64,000 bases of DNA from NCBI RefSeq assembly GCF_017654315.1, contig NZ_CP072203.1, forward strand, positions 372,001 to 436,000, read 5' to 3'. Source of the stretch: Gordonia polyisoprenivorans. GTDB lineage: Bacteria; Actinomycetota; Actinomycetes; Mycobacteriales; Mycobacteriaceae. Of the stretch, positions 1-8,234 are shown one piece after another (position 1 is the stretch's first letter; each line of letters begins with the position of its first letter). The position numbers and the translations under genes are program-made. Below the pieces are notes generated by a model. That model made no database searches and was not told where the DNA came from. It saw only the letters and a list, made by a program, of their open reading frames with translations.

Positions 1-1
1 C

Positions 2-286
2 TACGGCGATGCCGCGCGCGAGCCGACCCGTGTCGACGTCACCCGGTGGCGCGACGATCCGTTCGCGCGGGGGTCGTATGCGTATATGAAAGTCGGCTCG
101 ACGACCGCCGACCACGACGTGCTCGCGACCCCGGTCGGCGACGGCGCGCTCCACATCGCCGGGGAGGCCACATGGACCGACGACCCGGCGACAGTGACCG
201 CGGCGCTGATGTCGGGGCATCGGGCGGCGGGCAATGTTCTCGGCCATCCGGTGGCGCTCGAGGAGTTGTGGCAGCCGGGCACGTAG
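2..286 (+). CDS. Flavin amine oxidase family protein, C-terminal fragment
   Basis: The reading frame is open from the window edge and stops at 284-286, so only the last 94 codons are present. The fragment has the closing signature of the FAD-dependent monoamine/polyamine oxidase family: a TRW..DPFARGSY stretch, then LHIAGEAT (the GEAT motif that contacts FAD), then an alcohol- or amine-binding region ending LMSGHRAAGNVL. Family members oxidise amines using FAD and release hydrogen peroxide. Substrate cannot be told from the C-terminus. The family call is fairly firm; the rest of the gene lies outside the window. Confidence 0.8.
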   Translation, partial: YGDAAREPTRVDVTRWRDDPFARGSYAYMKVGSTTADHDVLATPVGDGALHIAGEATWTDDPATVTAALMSGHRAAGNVLGHPVALEELWQPGT

Positions 287-368
287 ACAGCAACCTGGCT
301 GTATCACCCAGACAGGTCGCGTGGTTCTACTCATGGCGGCACCGAGACCGGTTGCGATCGTTGTCGGC

Positions 369-662
369 ATGGCAACCTCAGAGATTCCCCAGAACCCCAC
401 CCCCGCAGCGTTCTTCCTGCAGGCAGCGATCGCCTTCGGCGTCAGCCTTGCGACCGCAATTGTCGGCGTCTTCTATCTGTCGATCGATGCCTGGCAGCGC
501 GGTTTTCTCGCAATCACCTTGCTGTTCCTCACATCCAGTACGTTCACCCTCGCCAAGGTGGTGCGCGACCGGCAGGAGCAGACGTCGGTACGGGCACGAC
601 TCGACGAGGCGAGGGTGGACAAACTGATCGCCGGACACGATCCCTTCAGCAAGGTGTCATGA
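369..662 (+). CDS. YiaA/YiaB-like two-helix inner membrane protein
   Basis: A 97-residue protein with two predicted membrane helices, about residues 12-34 and 40-60, joined by the short polar turn SIDAWQRG, followed by a charged cytoplasmic tail rich in Arg, Asp and Glu. This size and layout match the YiaA/YiaB family, whose function is not known. The ATG at 369 is chosen over a frame-compatible ATG at 234 because the upstream stretch is not protein-like and overlaps the preceding gene. It appears to be a single gene. Confidence 0.7.
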   Translation: MATSEIPQNPTPAAFFLQAAIAFGVSLATAIVGVFYLSIDAWQRGFLAITLLFLTSSTFTLAKVVRDRQEQTSVRARLDEARVDKLIAGHDPFSKVS

Positions 663-696
663 CTCGGGGCGCGTGGCTCGGGGCGCCGGGGATCGG

Positions 697-852
697 TCAG
701 AAGTAATGCGCGCGTCCGCCCACCGCACGGCCGGTGGCACCGAGGATCGCGAGGATCAGACCGATCACCACCAGGATGATGCCGATGGTCCATAGGATCG
801 GGATACCGAAGATGAGTCCGAGGATCAGACAGATGGCGCCGAGGATGATCAT
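697..852 (-). CDS. Small hydrophobic membrane protein (DUF6131-like)
   Basis: A 51-residue protein that is almost entirely two membrane helices (residues 1-17 and 20-40), ending in a short basic tail GRAVGGRAHYF. Proteins of this size and Gly/Ile/Leu composition are common in Mycobacteriales and are annotated as DUF6131; no role is established. The start at 852 begins the hydrophobic segment directly; an upstream frame-compatible start would add a non-hydrophobic leader. It is divergent from the DUF1206 gene, with about 100 bases between them. Confidence 0.6.
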   Translation of the reverse strand: MIILGAICLILGLIFGIPILWTIGIILVVIGLILAILGATGRAVGGRAHYF

Positions 853-952
853 GAGAAGCCTCTCGAGATGACGCGGATGAGGACTGCTCGGCGCTGCTGC
901 AAGCACCTTCCACCCTAGACCTCCCGCACCCCGACGTATACGGAGCCAGCAG

Positions 953-1765
953 ATGATCGACAAGAATCCGGCCGACGCGGTACGGCAGGCGACCGGGCAC
1001 GGCGAGTTCGAGGCGCTGGCCCGGGCGGGTCACGTGGTGAGTGGGTTGTTGCATCTGCTGATCGCCTACATCGTCGTTCGCCTTGCCTTCGGCGATCCGG
1101 GAAACGCCGATCAGTCCGGTGCGTTGGGTTTGTTCGCGTCGTCGACGGGGGGACGGCTGGCGTTGTGGGCCGCGGTCGTCGCCTTCGTCGCGATGGCGTT
1201 GTGGCGCATCGCCGAAACGATCGTCGGACCGCATCCGGCCAATCCGAAGCCCGGCGAGGACGACGGCTGGCTCGATCGCGCCAAAGCTGCATCCCTGGCC
1301 GTGGTCTATCTCGGATTTGCCTGGTCGGCAGCACAATTCGCGTCAGGTCACGGACAGTCCAGTGGCAGCCAGAACGCCGGGATGAGCGCCAGGCTGATGG
1401 GATCGGTTGCCGGCAAAGGACTTCTGATCATCGTCGGACTCGTCATCATCGGTGTCGGCATCTACCACATCTACAAGGGCGTCACGAAGTCATTCCTCGA
1501 CGACCTCACCATCGACGACAACCCGGCACTCACGGTGACCGGCGTCGTCGGGTATGCGGCCAAGGGACTCGTACTCGCCGGTGCCGGCATCCTGGTGATC
1601 GTCGCGGCGGCGACAGCCGATCCGGCCAAGGCCACCGGTATCGACGGCGCGGTCAAGACGGTCGCGGGGTGGCCGGCCGGGCAGGTTCTGCTCGTCCTGG
1701 CCGGTCTCGGGTTGGCGGCCTACGGCATCTACTGCTTCGTGATGGCGCGTTTCGCGCGGATGTGA
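953..1765 (+). CDS. DUF1206 integral membrane protein
   Basis: A 270-residue protein built of three similar two-helix units (roughly residues 20-90, 100-165 and 190-265), each opening with an Ala-Arg/Lys-Gly type motif such as LARAGHVVSGLLHL and GYAAKGLVLAGAGI. Three repeats of this kind are the mark of DUF1206 proteins, which are widespread in actinobacteria and have no assigned function. The ATG at 953 follows a GGAG-type ribosome site. It ends 26 bases before the stop of the convergent LysR gene. Confidence 0.8.
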   Translation: MIDKNPADAVRQATGHGEFEALARAGHVVSGLLHLLIAYIVVRLAFGDPGNADQSGALGLFASSTGGRLALWAAVVAFVAMALWRIAETIVGPHPANPKPGEDDGWLDRAKAASLAVVYLGFAWSAAQFASGHGQSSGSQNAGMSARLMGSVAGKGLLIIVGLVIIGVGIYHIYKGVTKSFLDDLTIDDNPALTVTGVVGYAAKGLVLAGAGILVIVAAATADPAKATGIDGAVKTVAGWPAGQVLLVLAGLGLAAYGIYCFVMARFARM

Positions 1766-1791
1766 CAGTGCGTTTCGCGCGGGCCCGTCGA

Positions 1792-2649
1792 TCACATCGA
1801 ATAGAGCCGTGTCGTCGCGGTGATCAGGTCACCGAGCGCTGCCGGCTCGTGATCGAGCCACCACGCCAGCCGGACCGCGATCCGTGGGCCGTCTTTGACG
1901 GGGCGGTAGGTGATGTCACCGCGCGCGTGGTGATGAGCTGTGGATTCGGCCGTGGTGCCGACGCCGCGGCCGGCGGCGATGGCGTCGAGCCAGCCCTCGA
2001 CGTCGTGGATCTCGACGACCTCGGGTGATCGCGCCGTCCCGGCCCACAGTTCGCGGTGGGTGGTGCCCGACCGGGTGTCGATGAGTACCGGTCGGGTGGC
2101 CACCTCGGCCATCGTCAGGCTGCGTCGGCGCGCCCACTGCGGGTCGTCGGTGGCGAAGGCCACCAGCCGCCGTTCGAGGCCGACGATCGCCGATCCGAAC
2201 CGCTTCTCGTCGACGGGGACTCGGACGATGGCCACGTCGCAGAGCCCTTCGGCGAGTCCGCCGGTTGCCGAATTGTGTCGCACGAGTTCGAGTTCGGTGT
2301 TCTCGTGCTGCCGGGCCCACTCGCGTTGCAGCGTCGTGGTGTGCTTTCCCAATGCGGCCCAGGCATATCCGAGCCGGAGAACGGCATGGCGGCTGTCGAG
2401 GAACTGGGTGAATCGTTGTGCCTCGGCGAGTACTCGACGGGCGTGCGGCAGCACCTGTCGGCCGGTGCTGGTGAGTTCACATCCGCGGGGAATCCTGTGC
2501 AACAGCGTCTCACCCAGCGAACGTTCGAGGGAGGCGATGGTTCGCGAGACCGCGGCCTGCGAGACGTACAGGCGCGCAGCCGCTTCGGTGAACGATCCGG
2601 CCTCGGCAGCGGTGACGAAGAAGCGAAGTTCACGCAGGTCCCACTCCAT
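1792..2649 (-). CDS. LysR-family transcriptional regulator
   Basis: The N-terminal winged helix-turn-helix (about residues 1-60) contains FFVTAAEAGSFTEAAARL and SQAAVSRTIASLE, the standard LysR DNA-binding signature. Residues 85-285 form the periplasmic-binding-protein-like effector domain. The start at 2649 (MEWDLREL) is preferred over one 33 bases upstream because LysR proteins normally begin just before the first helix. The gene is divergent from an EamA exporter (start 2718), the usual arrangement for a LysR regulator and its target. Effector unknown. Confidence 0.88.
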   Translation of the reverse strand: MEWDLRELRFFVTAAEAGSFTEAAARLYVSQAAVSRTIASLERSLGETLLHRIPRGCELTSTGRQVLPHARRVLAEAQRFTQFLDSRHAVLRLGYAWAALGKHTTTLQREWARQHENTELELVRHNSATGGLAEGLCDVAIVRVPVDEKRFGSAIVGLERRLVAFATDDPQWARRRSLTMAEVATRPVLIDTRSGTTHRELWAGTARSPEVVEIHDVEGWLDAIAAGRGVGTTAESTAHHHARGDITYRPVKDGPRIAVRLAWWLDHEPAALGDLITATTRLYSM

Positions 2650-2696
2650 GACCAAAGCGTATACCGGAGTCAATATATGCACTGGTCATCGGTATA
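2648..2696. promoter_or_regulatory. Nested dyads in the lysR/eamA divergent promoter
   Basis: Two interleaved inverted repeats with equal 28-base spacers lie in the 68-base divergent region: ATGACCA (2648-2654) with TGGTCAT (2683-2689), and TATACC (2660-2665) with GGTATA (2691-2696). The AT-rich centre contains CAATATATG. LysR proteins bind dyads in the shared promoter, so these are candidate regulator sites. The first arm overlaps the lysR start codon. Confidence 0.4.
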
Positions 2697-2717
2697 GGCC
2701 ACTCATACTGTCAACGT

Positions 2718-3692
2718 ATGCACATGTCTCGTCAGACGCGCGGCATCGGACTCGTCCTGGGCAGCGCAGCATCCAATCAGACCGGAGCCGCCCTGGGCGC
2801 CATGGCCTTTCCGACGCTGACCCCGGTCGGGGTGGTCGCCGTGCGGCAGATCGTCACCGCCGTTGCCCTCATGGCAACGATCCGTCCGCAGATCCGCGGG
2901 CTGACCCGCCGACAATGGCTGCCGATCATCGGTCTGGCCGTGGTGTTCGGGGTGATGAATCTCGGACTGTATTCGGCGGTCGACCGTATCGGGCTCGGTC
3001 TGGCGGTGACGCTGGAATTCCTCGGGCCGCTCACTATCGCGGTGTGCGGAGCACGCGGCACGGTGTCGGTCGGGTGTGCACTGACCGCGGCACTCGGCGT
3101 GGTGACACTGACCCGTCCCGGCCCGACGACCGACTACGTCGGGATCGGGTTCGCGCTGATCGCCGCGCTCTCATGGGCGTGTTACATCCTGCTCAATCGC
3201 TCGGTGGGCCGTCTGGTGCCCGGAGTGCAGGGCAGCGCCCTGGCCGGCCTCGTCGCCGCGGGTGTGTGGATGCCCATCGCCATCGGTTGGCTGCTCACCC
3301 ACCGGCCCACCGTCACCGCGCTGGTTCTCGCGGCGCTGTGCGGCGTGCTGTCGTCGATCGTGCCGTACGTGACGGACCTGACTGCGCTGCGGTGGATTCC
3401 CGCGTACCTGTTCGGGACGCTGACGAGCATCAACCCGGTGTGGGCCGCACTGATCGGCGTGATCGTGCTCGGTCAACGACTCGGGGCCTTCGAGTGGATC
3501 GGGATCGGGCTCATCGTCGTGAGCAATGCGGCCGCGCTTGTCGCCCACCGTGGTGCCGATGCTGGCGATGATCACCAGGACGATCGCCGTCAGCCGCAGG
3601 GCGCCTGCTGCCTGGCCGAGCAACACCCAGCCGGCGATGGTGGCGACGATCGGCTCGAGACTGAGCAGCACGCCGAACACGTGCCGCGGTAG
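2718..3692 (+). CDS. EamA (DMT superfamily) transporter, RhtA-like
   Basis: The first ~280 residues give ten predicted membrane helices in two five-helix EamA repeats. Motifs include AALGAMAFPTLTPVGVV and GLAVTLEFLGPLTIAV in the first half and PVWAALIGVIVLGQRLGAFEW at the end of the second, typical of RhtA-type amino-acid or metabolite exporters. The natural end should be near residue 281 (AALVAHR). Instead the frame continues for 43 hydrophilic, non-conserved residues that are antisense to the convergent EamA gene. Likely controlled by the divergent LysR regulator. Confidence 0.85.
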   Translation: MHMSRQTRGIGLVLGSAASNQTGAALGAMAFPTLTPVGVVAVRQIVTAVALMATIRPQIRGLTRRQWLPIIGLAVVFGVMNLGLYSAVDRIGLGLAVTLEFLGPLTIAVCGARGTVSVGCALTAALGVVTLTRPGPTTDYVGIGFALIAALSWACYILLNRSVGRLVPGVQGSALAGLVAAGVWMPIAIGWLLTHRPTVTALVLAALCGVLSSIVPYVTDLTALRWIPAYLFGTLTSINPVWAALIGVIVLGQRLGAFEWIGIGLIVVSNAAALVAHRGADAGDDHQDDRRQPQGACCLAEQHPAGDGGDDRLETEQHAEHVPR

Positions 3693-4379
3693 GCGGCGCA
3701 GCGCCCCGAGTTCGAGGGTGTACGGAATGACCGACGACAGCAGTGCCGTGCCGAGCGCGGCGAGCGCGACGGTGGTGTCGATGTGTCCGGTCGTCAGGCC
3801 TCCCATGCCGAACGGCAGGACGCATACCGTCGCGACGGCCAGTGCCATCGCCAATCCGCCGGAGCCCGGAACCCGTTGCCCCACACGTGCACTGGTGAGG
3901 ATGTAGAGGGCCCAGAACGCGCCGGCGATCAATGCGAACAGGACGCCGAGGGGATCGAGATTCGCGGCCTCGGTCATGCTCTCGACTCCCAGCAGCACCA
4001 TCGCGGCCAGCGCCAGGCCGACCCACACCAGGTCGGTGCGGCGTCGTGACAGCACCGCGGCGAGGATCAACGGGCCCAGGAATTCGATGGAGACCGCCAC
4101 GCCGAGGGGCAGCCGCGCGATGGCCTCGTAGAAGGTGCCGTTCATCCCGGCCAGCGCGACCCCGAACGCCACGACCGATCGCCACTGCCCGACGCTCCAC
4201 CGCCATGCCCGCGGCCGCGCCATCATCAACAGGAGGATTGCGGCAAGCCCCAGACGCAGCGTGGTGACCCCGGCGGCGCCGAGCGCGGGGAACGCGATCC
4301 CGACGGCCAGCGCCGCGCCGAACTGCAGCGAGACGCACGAACCCAAGATCATCAGCACCGGCATGACTACCAGGATCAT
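3171..4379 (-). CDS. EamA (DMT superfamily) transporter with antisense C-terminal tail
   Basis: Residues 1-278 form a complete RhtA-like EamA exporter (SVQ/SLQFGAALA start, LGVAVSIEFLGPLILA, LLSSVIPYTLELGALRRLP, LEPIVATIAGWVLLGQ). The remaining ~124 residues are highly polar, rich in Asp, Gln, Arg and His, and are simply the reverse strand of the neighbouring EamA gene, overlapping it by 522 bases. No stop exists where the family normally ends (near 3545). The real start may be a Met at 4364 or 4352. It is divergent from the LysR gene at 4456. Confidence 0.8.
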   Translation of the reverse strand: MILVVMPVLMILGSCVSLQFGAALAVGIAFPALGAAGVTTLRLGLAAILLLMMARPRAWRWSVGQWRSVVAFGVALAGMNGTFYEAIARLPLGVAVSIEFLGPLILAAVLSRRRTDLVWVGLALAAMVLLGVESMTEAANLDPLGVLFALIAGAFWALYILTSARVGQRVPGSGGLAMALAVATVCVLPFGMGGLTTGHIDTTVALAALGTALLSSVIPYTLELGALRRLPRHVFGVLLSLEPIVATIAGWVLLGQAAGALRLTAIVLVIIASIGTTVGDKRGRIAHDDEPDPDPLEGPESLTEHDHADQCGPHRVDARQRPEQVRGNPPQRSQVRHVRHDRRQHAAQRRENQRGDGGPVGEQPTDGDGHPHTRGDEAGQGAALHSGHQTAHRAIEQDVTRP

Positions 4380-4412
4380 GCGTCGGAGCTGATCAATCCA
4401 GCGAATGTTTCT

Positions 4413-4443
4413 ACTGAACTATCATTAGCACAACTGAACTATC
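4413..4443. promoter_or_regulatory. Paired 11-base direct repeat upstream of lysR
   Basis: ACTGAACTATC occurs at 4413-4423 and again at 4433-4443, exactly 20 bases apart (about two helical turns), in the 76-base region between the divergent EamA and LysR genes. Repeats phased on one DNA face suggest cooperative binding by the adjacent LysR protein. They could also hold promoter elements; there is no direct evidence either way. Confidence 0.45.
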
Positions 4444-4455
4444 CTGGATGTGGTG

Positions 4456-5385
4456 ATGCTCAACGTCAGCCGCCTGCGCATCCTGCGGGAGCTACACCTG
4501 CGTGGCACGCTCGCCCAGGTCGCCGAGGCGTTGTCGTACACCCCGTCGGCCATCTCCCAACAGCTGTCGCTGCTCGAGCGCGAGGCGGGCGTGGTTCTGC
4601 TCGAGCGGGTCGGGCGAGGCGTCCGGCTCACCGATCAGGCGCTGACACTCGTCGCGCACGCCGAGGTGATCCTCGCCGAACTCGAACGCGCGGAGGTCGA
4701 CCTCGCGCAGGCCCAGCCGTCGGTGCACGGAGTGCTGCGCGTGTCGTCGTTCCAATCGGTGGTGGCCGAGATCGTCCCGCGGGTGCTGACGCTGCTCGAA
4801 CGCAGCCATCCCGCGTTACAGGTGGAGTTGACGCTGCGCGAGGTCGAGGGTGCATATCGGGGATTGCTCTTGCATGCCTTCGATCTCATCCTCGGCGAAC
4901 AGTTCCCTGGGCGGCCCTCACCGGTCCGGCCGGGCACCGATCGCGCCGACCTCATCCACGATCGGCTCCTGCTCGCCGTCCCGGCACAGGGACCGCTGGC
5001 GGTGGAGCCGTCCGGACTTGCCGAACTCGCCGAACTCCCGTGGGCACTCGAACCCGCGGGGACCGACAGCGGCGAATGGGCACGCGCCGTGTGTCGTTCG
5101 GCCGGCTTCGAGCCGCGCGTGCGGTTCGACGGCCCTGACACCCTGCTGCATTCGAGGTTCGTGGCCAACGGTCACGCGCTCGCCTTCGTTCCAGCGTTGA
5201 TCGCCGGCGACGACCCGCGACTGCGGCTCTACGCCCTACCCGGCGACCCGGAACGGAGTCTGTTCACCGCGGTCCGTACGGGCCGGTCCGGCCATCCGGC
5301 CGTACGTGCGTTTCGAGACGCGTTGGCGCAGGCGGCTGCGGAACGTGCGCCGCAGGTGCCGAGCGTCGAAGTGTTCCGCGCGTAG
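4456..5385 (+). CDS. LysR-family transcriptional regulator
   Basis: Starts with a LysR helix-turn-helix (LRILRELHLRGTLAQVAEAL, then SAISQQLSLLEREAG, residues 3-50), followed by an effector-binding domain from about residue 90. The body resembles the subgroup that often sits beside EamA exporters. The ATG at 4456 is chosen; two in-frame GTG codons at 4450 and 4453 are alternatives. Divergent from the second EamA gene, so it is probably that exporter's regulator. The two LysR/EamA pairs of this window are separate and differ in sequence. Confidence 0.85.
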   Translation: MLNVSRLRILRELHLRGTLAQVAEALSYTPSAISQQLSLLEREAGVVLLERVGRGVRLTDQALTLVAHAEVILAELERAEVDLAQAQPSVHGVLRVSSFQSVVAEIVPRVLTLLERSHPALQVELTLREVEGAYRGLLLHAFDLILGEQFPGRPSPVRPGTDRADLIHDRLLLAVPAQGPLAVEPSGLAELAELPWALEPAGTDSGEWARAVCRSAGFEPRVRFDGPDTLLHSRFVANGHALAFVPALIAGDDPRLRLYALPGDPERSLFTAVRTGRSGHPAVRAFRDALAQAAAERAPQVPSVEVFRA

Positions 5386-5403
5386 ATCCGTCGACGCTCC
5401 GAC

Positions 5404-6615
5404 TCACAACCCCTGCGGATACCAGAACGCGCGGTAGGTGGTCATCATCCCCGACAGCGTCGCGTCGTAGATCAGGCGCCCGGTCCGGTCGAGGGACGAC
5501 ACGTGCCCGGTGGTGCCCCATCCGCCGAACACCGAACCATCGGGCAGGGTTTCGGCGTTACCCATCGCCCAGGCGGTGAGGTGGTCGGGATGGGTCCATC
5601 GCGACACCAGGCTGACGGTGCCCCGCTTCCAGTCGGGCCGGATGGTGAGGATCGACGACGGGCCGCCGGTGCCGGGAAGGCTGGAATTGTTGTCGAAGAG
5701 TCGAATCGTGCCGTCGGGCAACAGCTCCGCGTCGTGCTGATTGCGGAACGTCGCATTGTCGGCAACCCGCATGGTGGACCGATTGCCGCCGATCACCGCA
5801 CGCACGGCACCGGTGGTGCCGTCGACGAGATAGAGCGCCGAGGTGTTGCGTGAGGACACCAGGTAGTTGCCCTTCCCGTCGGGAAAGATGCTGTTGATGT
5901 GGAAGTAGTCGAGTCCCTGGCCCGGCAGCGGCAGCGGCGTGGTGGTTGCGGTCACCGGCACGTGAGACAGTGCGTCCCAAGAGAATTCGGTTCTGCCGCT
6001 GTCGATGTCGATGATGTAGAAGTGCGAGTCGACGACGGGGACCCGTGCTCCGTTGACCACGGCGGCGGTGCGCGCGTAGCTGGTCACCGCGGCGCGGCGT
6101 CCGTCGGGCAGGATGCGGAACTCGTGCAGGTCACCGGAGGTGCCCGCAGGCGTCCGGAGTTGGTGCAGCACTTGGAAGTCGCGGTCGGCGACGAAGTACG
6201 TCCCGTCGCCGTGACCGGCGCCGTTGGCACCCTGCCACCACGTGTACACACGTTGCCCGCGGTAGGTCTGTATCTGGAAGTTGCCGGCCTCCTGACCTTG
6301 TGGGATGACCCGTTGGTGCAGCAGCGCCCCGTTGCGGGCGCGGACCTGCAGCGTCACCGGGTCGTGGGCACCGATGGCCCCGATCGCTCGCGGTACGGCG
6401 GGGTTGTTCAGCAGGTCGGCGGGTGCCAGCAGGATCACGCCACCGAGACCGGGATTGCGATCCAATGTCACCGTGTAGCCATTGGTGGCCGGTGGCGCAG
6501 CAGATGCCGTCGGCGCCAGCATCACGCCGAACCCGACGAGCGCCGACACAAGGATCGAGAGCCACAGTCGCACGGCCACGTTCTTCGTCACCCGAAGCAC
6601 TCTGCCGCCGACCAT
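5404..6615 (-). CDS. Secreted arylsulfotransferase (ASST)-family protein
   Basis: A 403-residue exported protein: basic N-terminus, hydrophobic core (about residues 14-38) and a cleavage-like ASA/APP. The mature part shows the beta-propeller pattern of the arylsulfotransferase 2 family: GDLHEFRILPDGRRAAVTSY, DYFHINSIFPDGKGNYLVSSR, NQHDAELLPDGTIRLFDN and a final NAETLPDGSVFGGWG. His residues in DLHEF, DYFHIN and NQHDA match the positions that line the active site in ASST proteins. Many family members are not proven sulfotransferases, so substrate and reaction are open. Confidence 0.8.
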   Translation of the reverse strand: MVGGRVLRVTKNVAVRLWLSILVSALVGFGVMLAPTASAAPPATNGYTVTLDRNPGLGGVILLAPADLLNNPAVPRAIGAIGAHDPVTLQVRARNGALLHQRVIPQGQEAGNFQIQTYRGQRVYTWWQGANGAGHGDGTYFVADRDFQVLHQLRTPAGTSGDLHEFRILPDGRRAAVTSYARTAAVVNGARVPVVDSHFYIIDIDSGRTEFSWDALSHVPVTATTTPLPLPGQGLDYFHINSIFPDGKGNYLVSSRNTSALYLVDGTTGAVRAVIGGNRSTMRVADNATFRNQHDAELLPDGTIRLFDNNSSLPGTGGPSSILTIRPDWKRGTVSLVSRWTHPDHLTAWAMGNAETLPDGSVFGGWGTTGHVSSLDRTGRLIYDATLSGMMTTYRAFWYPQGL

Positions 6616-6800
6616 CCCCCTGGGGCAAGTCTCTGCCCGACTTGAGTTCTTCCTGCGCGGATAGCGCGGGGCGAGTAGTCCGCTTCGCCCGATCCGCGTG
6701 CCGCACTACTCGTTACGTCGCCGATTGTTCGGCGCACAGTTCCTCCTACCGGCCCACTCCGGACCGGCCGCCAGAGAACCCAGCCCGAAAGGCCCCCGCC

Positions 6801-7187
6801 ATGAACAAGAAACACCTCATCGGTGTCGCCGCGGTCGTGACCGGCGTCGCCGCCGCAATCGCGCCCGCCGCCACCGCCGCAGCTGCCGATCCCCCCGAAG
6901 CGCATATCCTGCTGATCGGCACCGACTCGGCTCAGGCCACGTGGAACACCCACGGCCGCACCGGATGTAGGGCCACCGCCACCGAAGGGACGAAGGTGCT
7001 CACCGTTCCCAACATCAAGCCGATCGACAGTGGCGGGATCATCAAGGTCACCCAGAATGCGACGGTGAAGATCACCTGCCCGGGCGGCGTCACGAGCGCC
7101 ACCGCGCGGCTCTACGGACCGCGAAATCCATTCAACGACATGCGGACGAATTTCAACGATTCGACCGGTGATGCCTTCGGGTCGTGA
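6801..7187 (+). CDS. Small secreted protein of unknown function
   Basis: A 128-residue protein with a clean signal peptide (MNKKHLIGVAAVVTGVAAA..., cleavage near AAAADPP). The mature part has two cysteines (in GRTGCRATA and KITCPGG), which could form a disulfide, and is rich in beta-prone residues. No family is recognised. The ATG at 6801 follows a weak GAAAGG site and starts directly at the signal peptide. It ends before a hairpin shared with the convergent gene. Confidence 0.6.
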   Translation: MNKKHLIGVAAVVTGVAAAIAPAATAAAADPPEAHILLIGTDSAQATWNTHGRTGCRATATEGTKVLTVPNIKPIDSGGIIKVTQNATVKITCPGGVTSATARLYGPRNPFNDMRTNFNDSTGDAFGS

Positions 7188-7203
7188 GTGACCCTGGCGA
7201 GTC

Positions 7204-7239
7204 GTGACGGTGCCGCCTCCCCCGCGGCGGTGCCGTCAC
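7204..7239. terminator. Hairpin between convergent genes
   Basis: GTGACGG and CCGTCAC at the outside and GCCGCC with GGCGG inside form a 14-base stem broken by one two-base internal mismatch, with a C-rich six-base loop. It sits between the stops of two convergent genes (7187 and 7248). There is no T-run, as is usual for actinobacterial terminators. Confidence 0.5.
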
Positions 7240-7247
7240 GGCGTCAC

Positions 7248-8150
7248 TCAGGCCGAGAGCCCCATGCCGACCCGCTCACGCAACGCCTCGATCGCCGCCC
7301 GAGCACCCAGATAGTACGGTTTGGGTACCCGAATGACGTTGGGGCGCAGCGCGGAGAGATGCTCGGAATCCTGCACCGAGCACGGCCAGAAATCGCCGGT
7401 ACCCGACGCGGGATGATCAGTTGTCGAGAATTCGAGACAGCCGGTCAAAGCGCCACACCGATATTCGATGCCGGTGATATCGGCCAGCGCGAGCGCCTCG
7501 ACATGCACTCCGGCCGCCGACCCGGACTCCCAGCCGGTCTTGCGGATTTCGACGCGGTCGTCGAAGGCTGCCAGCAATCCGTGCCGCCCCGCGTTGAGGA
7601 CCATCCACGGGTAGTCACCGTCGCCGGCGTGCTCGTCGACGGCCTCCCACTGCGCCTCGGTCATCGGTTCGCCGTACACCGTCACCCGCCGTCGTTGCGC
7701 GCGTCGCCGTCGGGTTCGCTCGGCGGCTTCGGTGCGCTGCCGTCGCCACCGGGTCAACGCGGGCGCCACATCGGCGCCCACCCCGGCGGAGTGCAGCGAC
7801 TCGACGAAGTAGGTGAGGAACTCCGTCTCGTCCCGATGGAACTGCCCGAACACCCGCGGCCCGTCGACGGTGCGAAGTGTCAGCGTGGGCACCAGCCGTG
7901 CACCGATGAACTCGGCGCCGACGATGTCGTCGGCGGCCACCTGCATGGTGATGACTCCGCGACCGGACGCCGCGGCCGAGTTGAATCCGAGAATCCGGGC
8001 GTTCGTGATCGCCACGCCCTCGACGGTCGGTTTGAGTCGGTGCACGGCGACGAACGCGGTGATCGTCTCCCCTTCGAGGAGGTGTGGCTCGAGACAACGC
8101 TGCCACTGTGCGGCGCCCAACGCCGACACCACCGGACTCAACTTGCTCAT
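7248..8150 (-). CDS. Hypothetical protein with two bacterial PH-like domains
   Basis: About 300 residues. The N-terminal part (residues 25-110) reads like a bacterial pleckstrin-homology domain: EGETITAFVAVHRL, then VAITNARILGF, then IVGAEF. A very basic linker (ERTRRRRAQRRRVTVYG) follows. The C-terminal part (residues 180-290) repeats the pattern with DDRVEIRKTGW and ALADITGIEYR. Proteins of this layout are reported as PH domain-containing but have no assigned role. Start 8150 (MSKLSP) is preferred to a Met 24 bases upstream. Single gene. Confidence 0.6.
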   Translation of the reverse strand: MSKLSPVVSALGAAQWQRCLEPHLLEGETITAFVAVHRLKPTVEGVAITNARILGFNSAAASGRGVITMQVAADDIVGAEFIGARLVPTLTLRTVDGPRVFGQFHRDETEFLTYFVESLHSAGVGADVAPALTRWRRQRTEAAERTRRRRAQRRRVTVYGEPMTEAQWEAVDEHAGDGDYPWMVLNAGRHGLLAAFDDRVEIRKTGWESGSAAGVHVEALALADITGIEYRCGALTGCLEFSTTDHPASGTGDFWPCSVQDSEHLSALRPNVIRVPKPYYLGARAAIEALRERVGMGLSA

Positions 8151-8234
8151 ATCGGGAGCGTACGCCCAGGTCACCGAGGTCGCAGCGCGAGCGAAGCGGA
8201 CACCGGTCTGGTTGGTGAGCGTTGCGCGGGACGC

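Noticed and set aside
473..1336. A 287-codon minus-strand frame across the small membrane protein and DUF1206 gene
   Set aside because: It is antisense to two well-supported genes and has the Arg/His/Gly-rich, motif-free look of a shadow frame.
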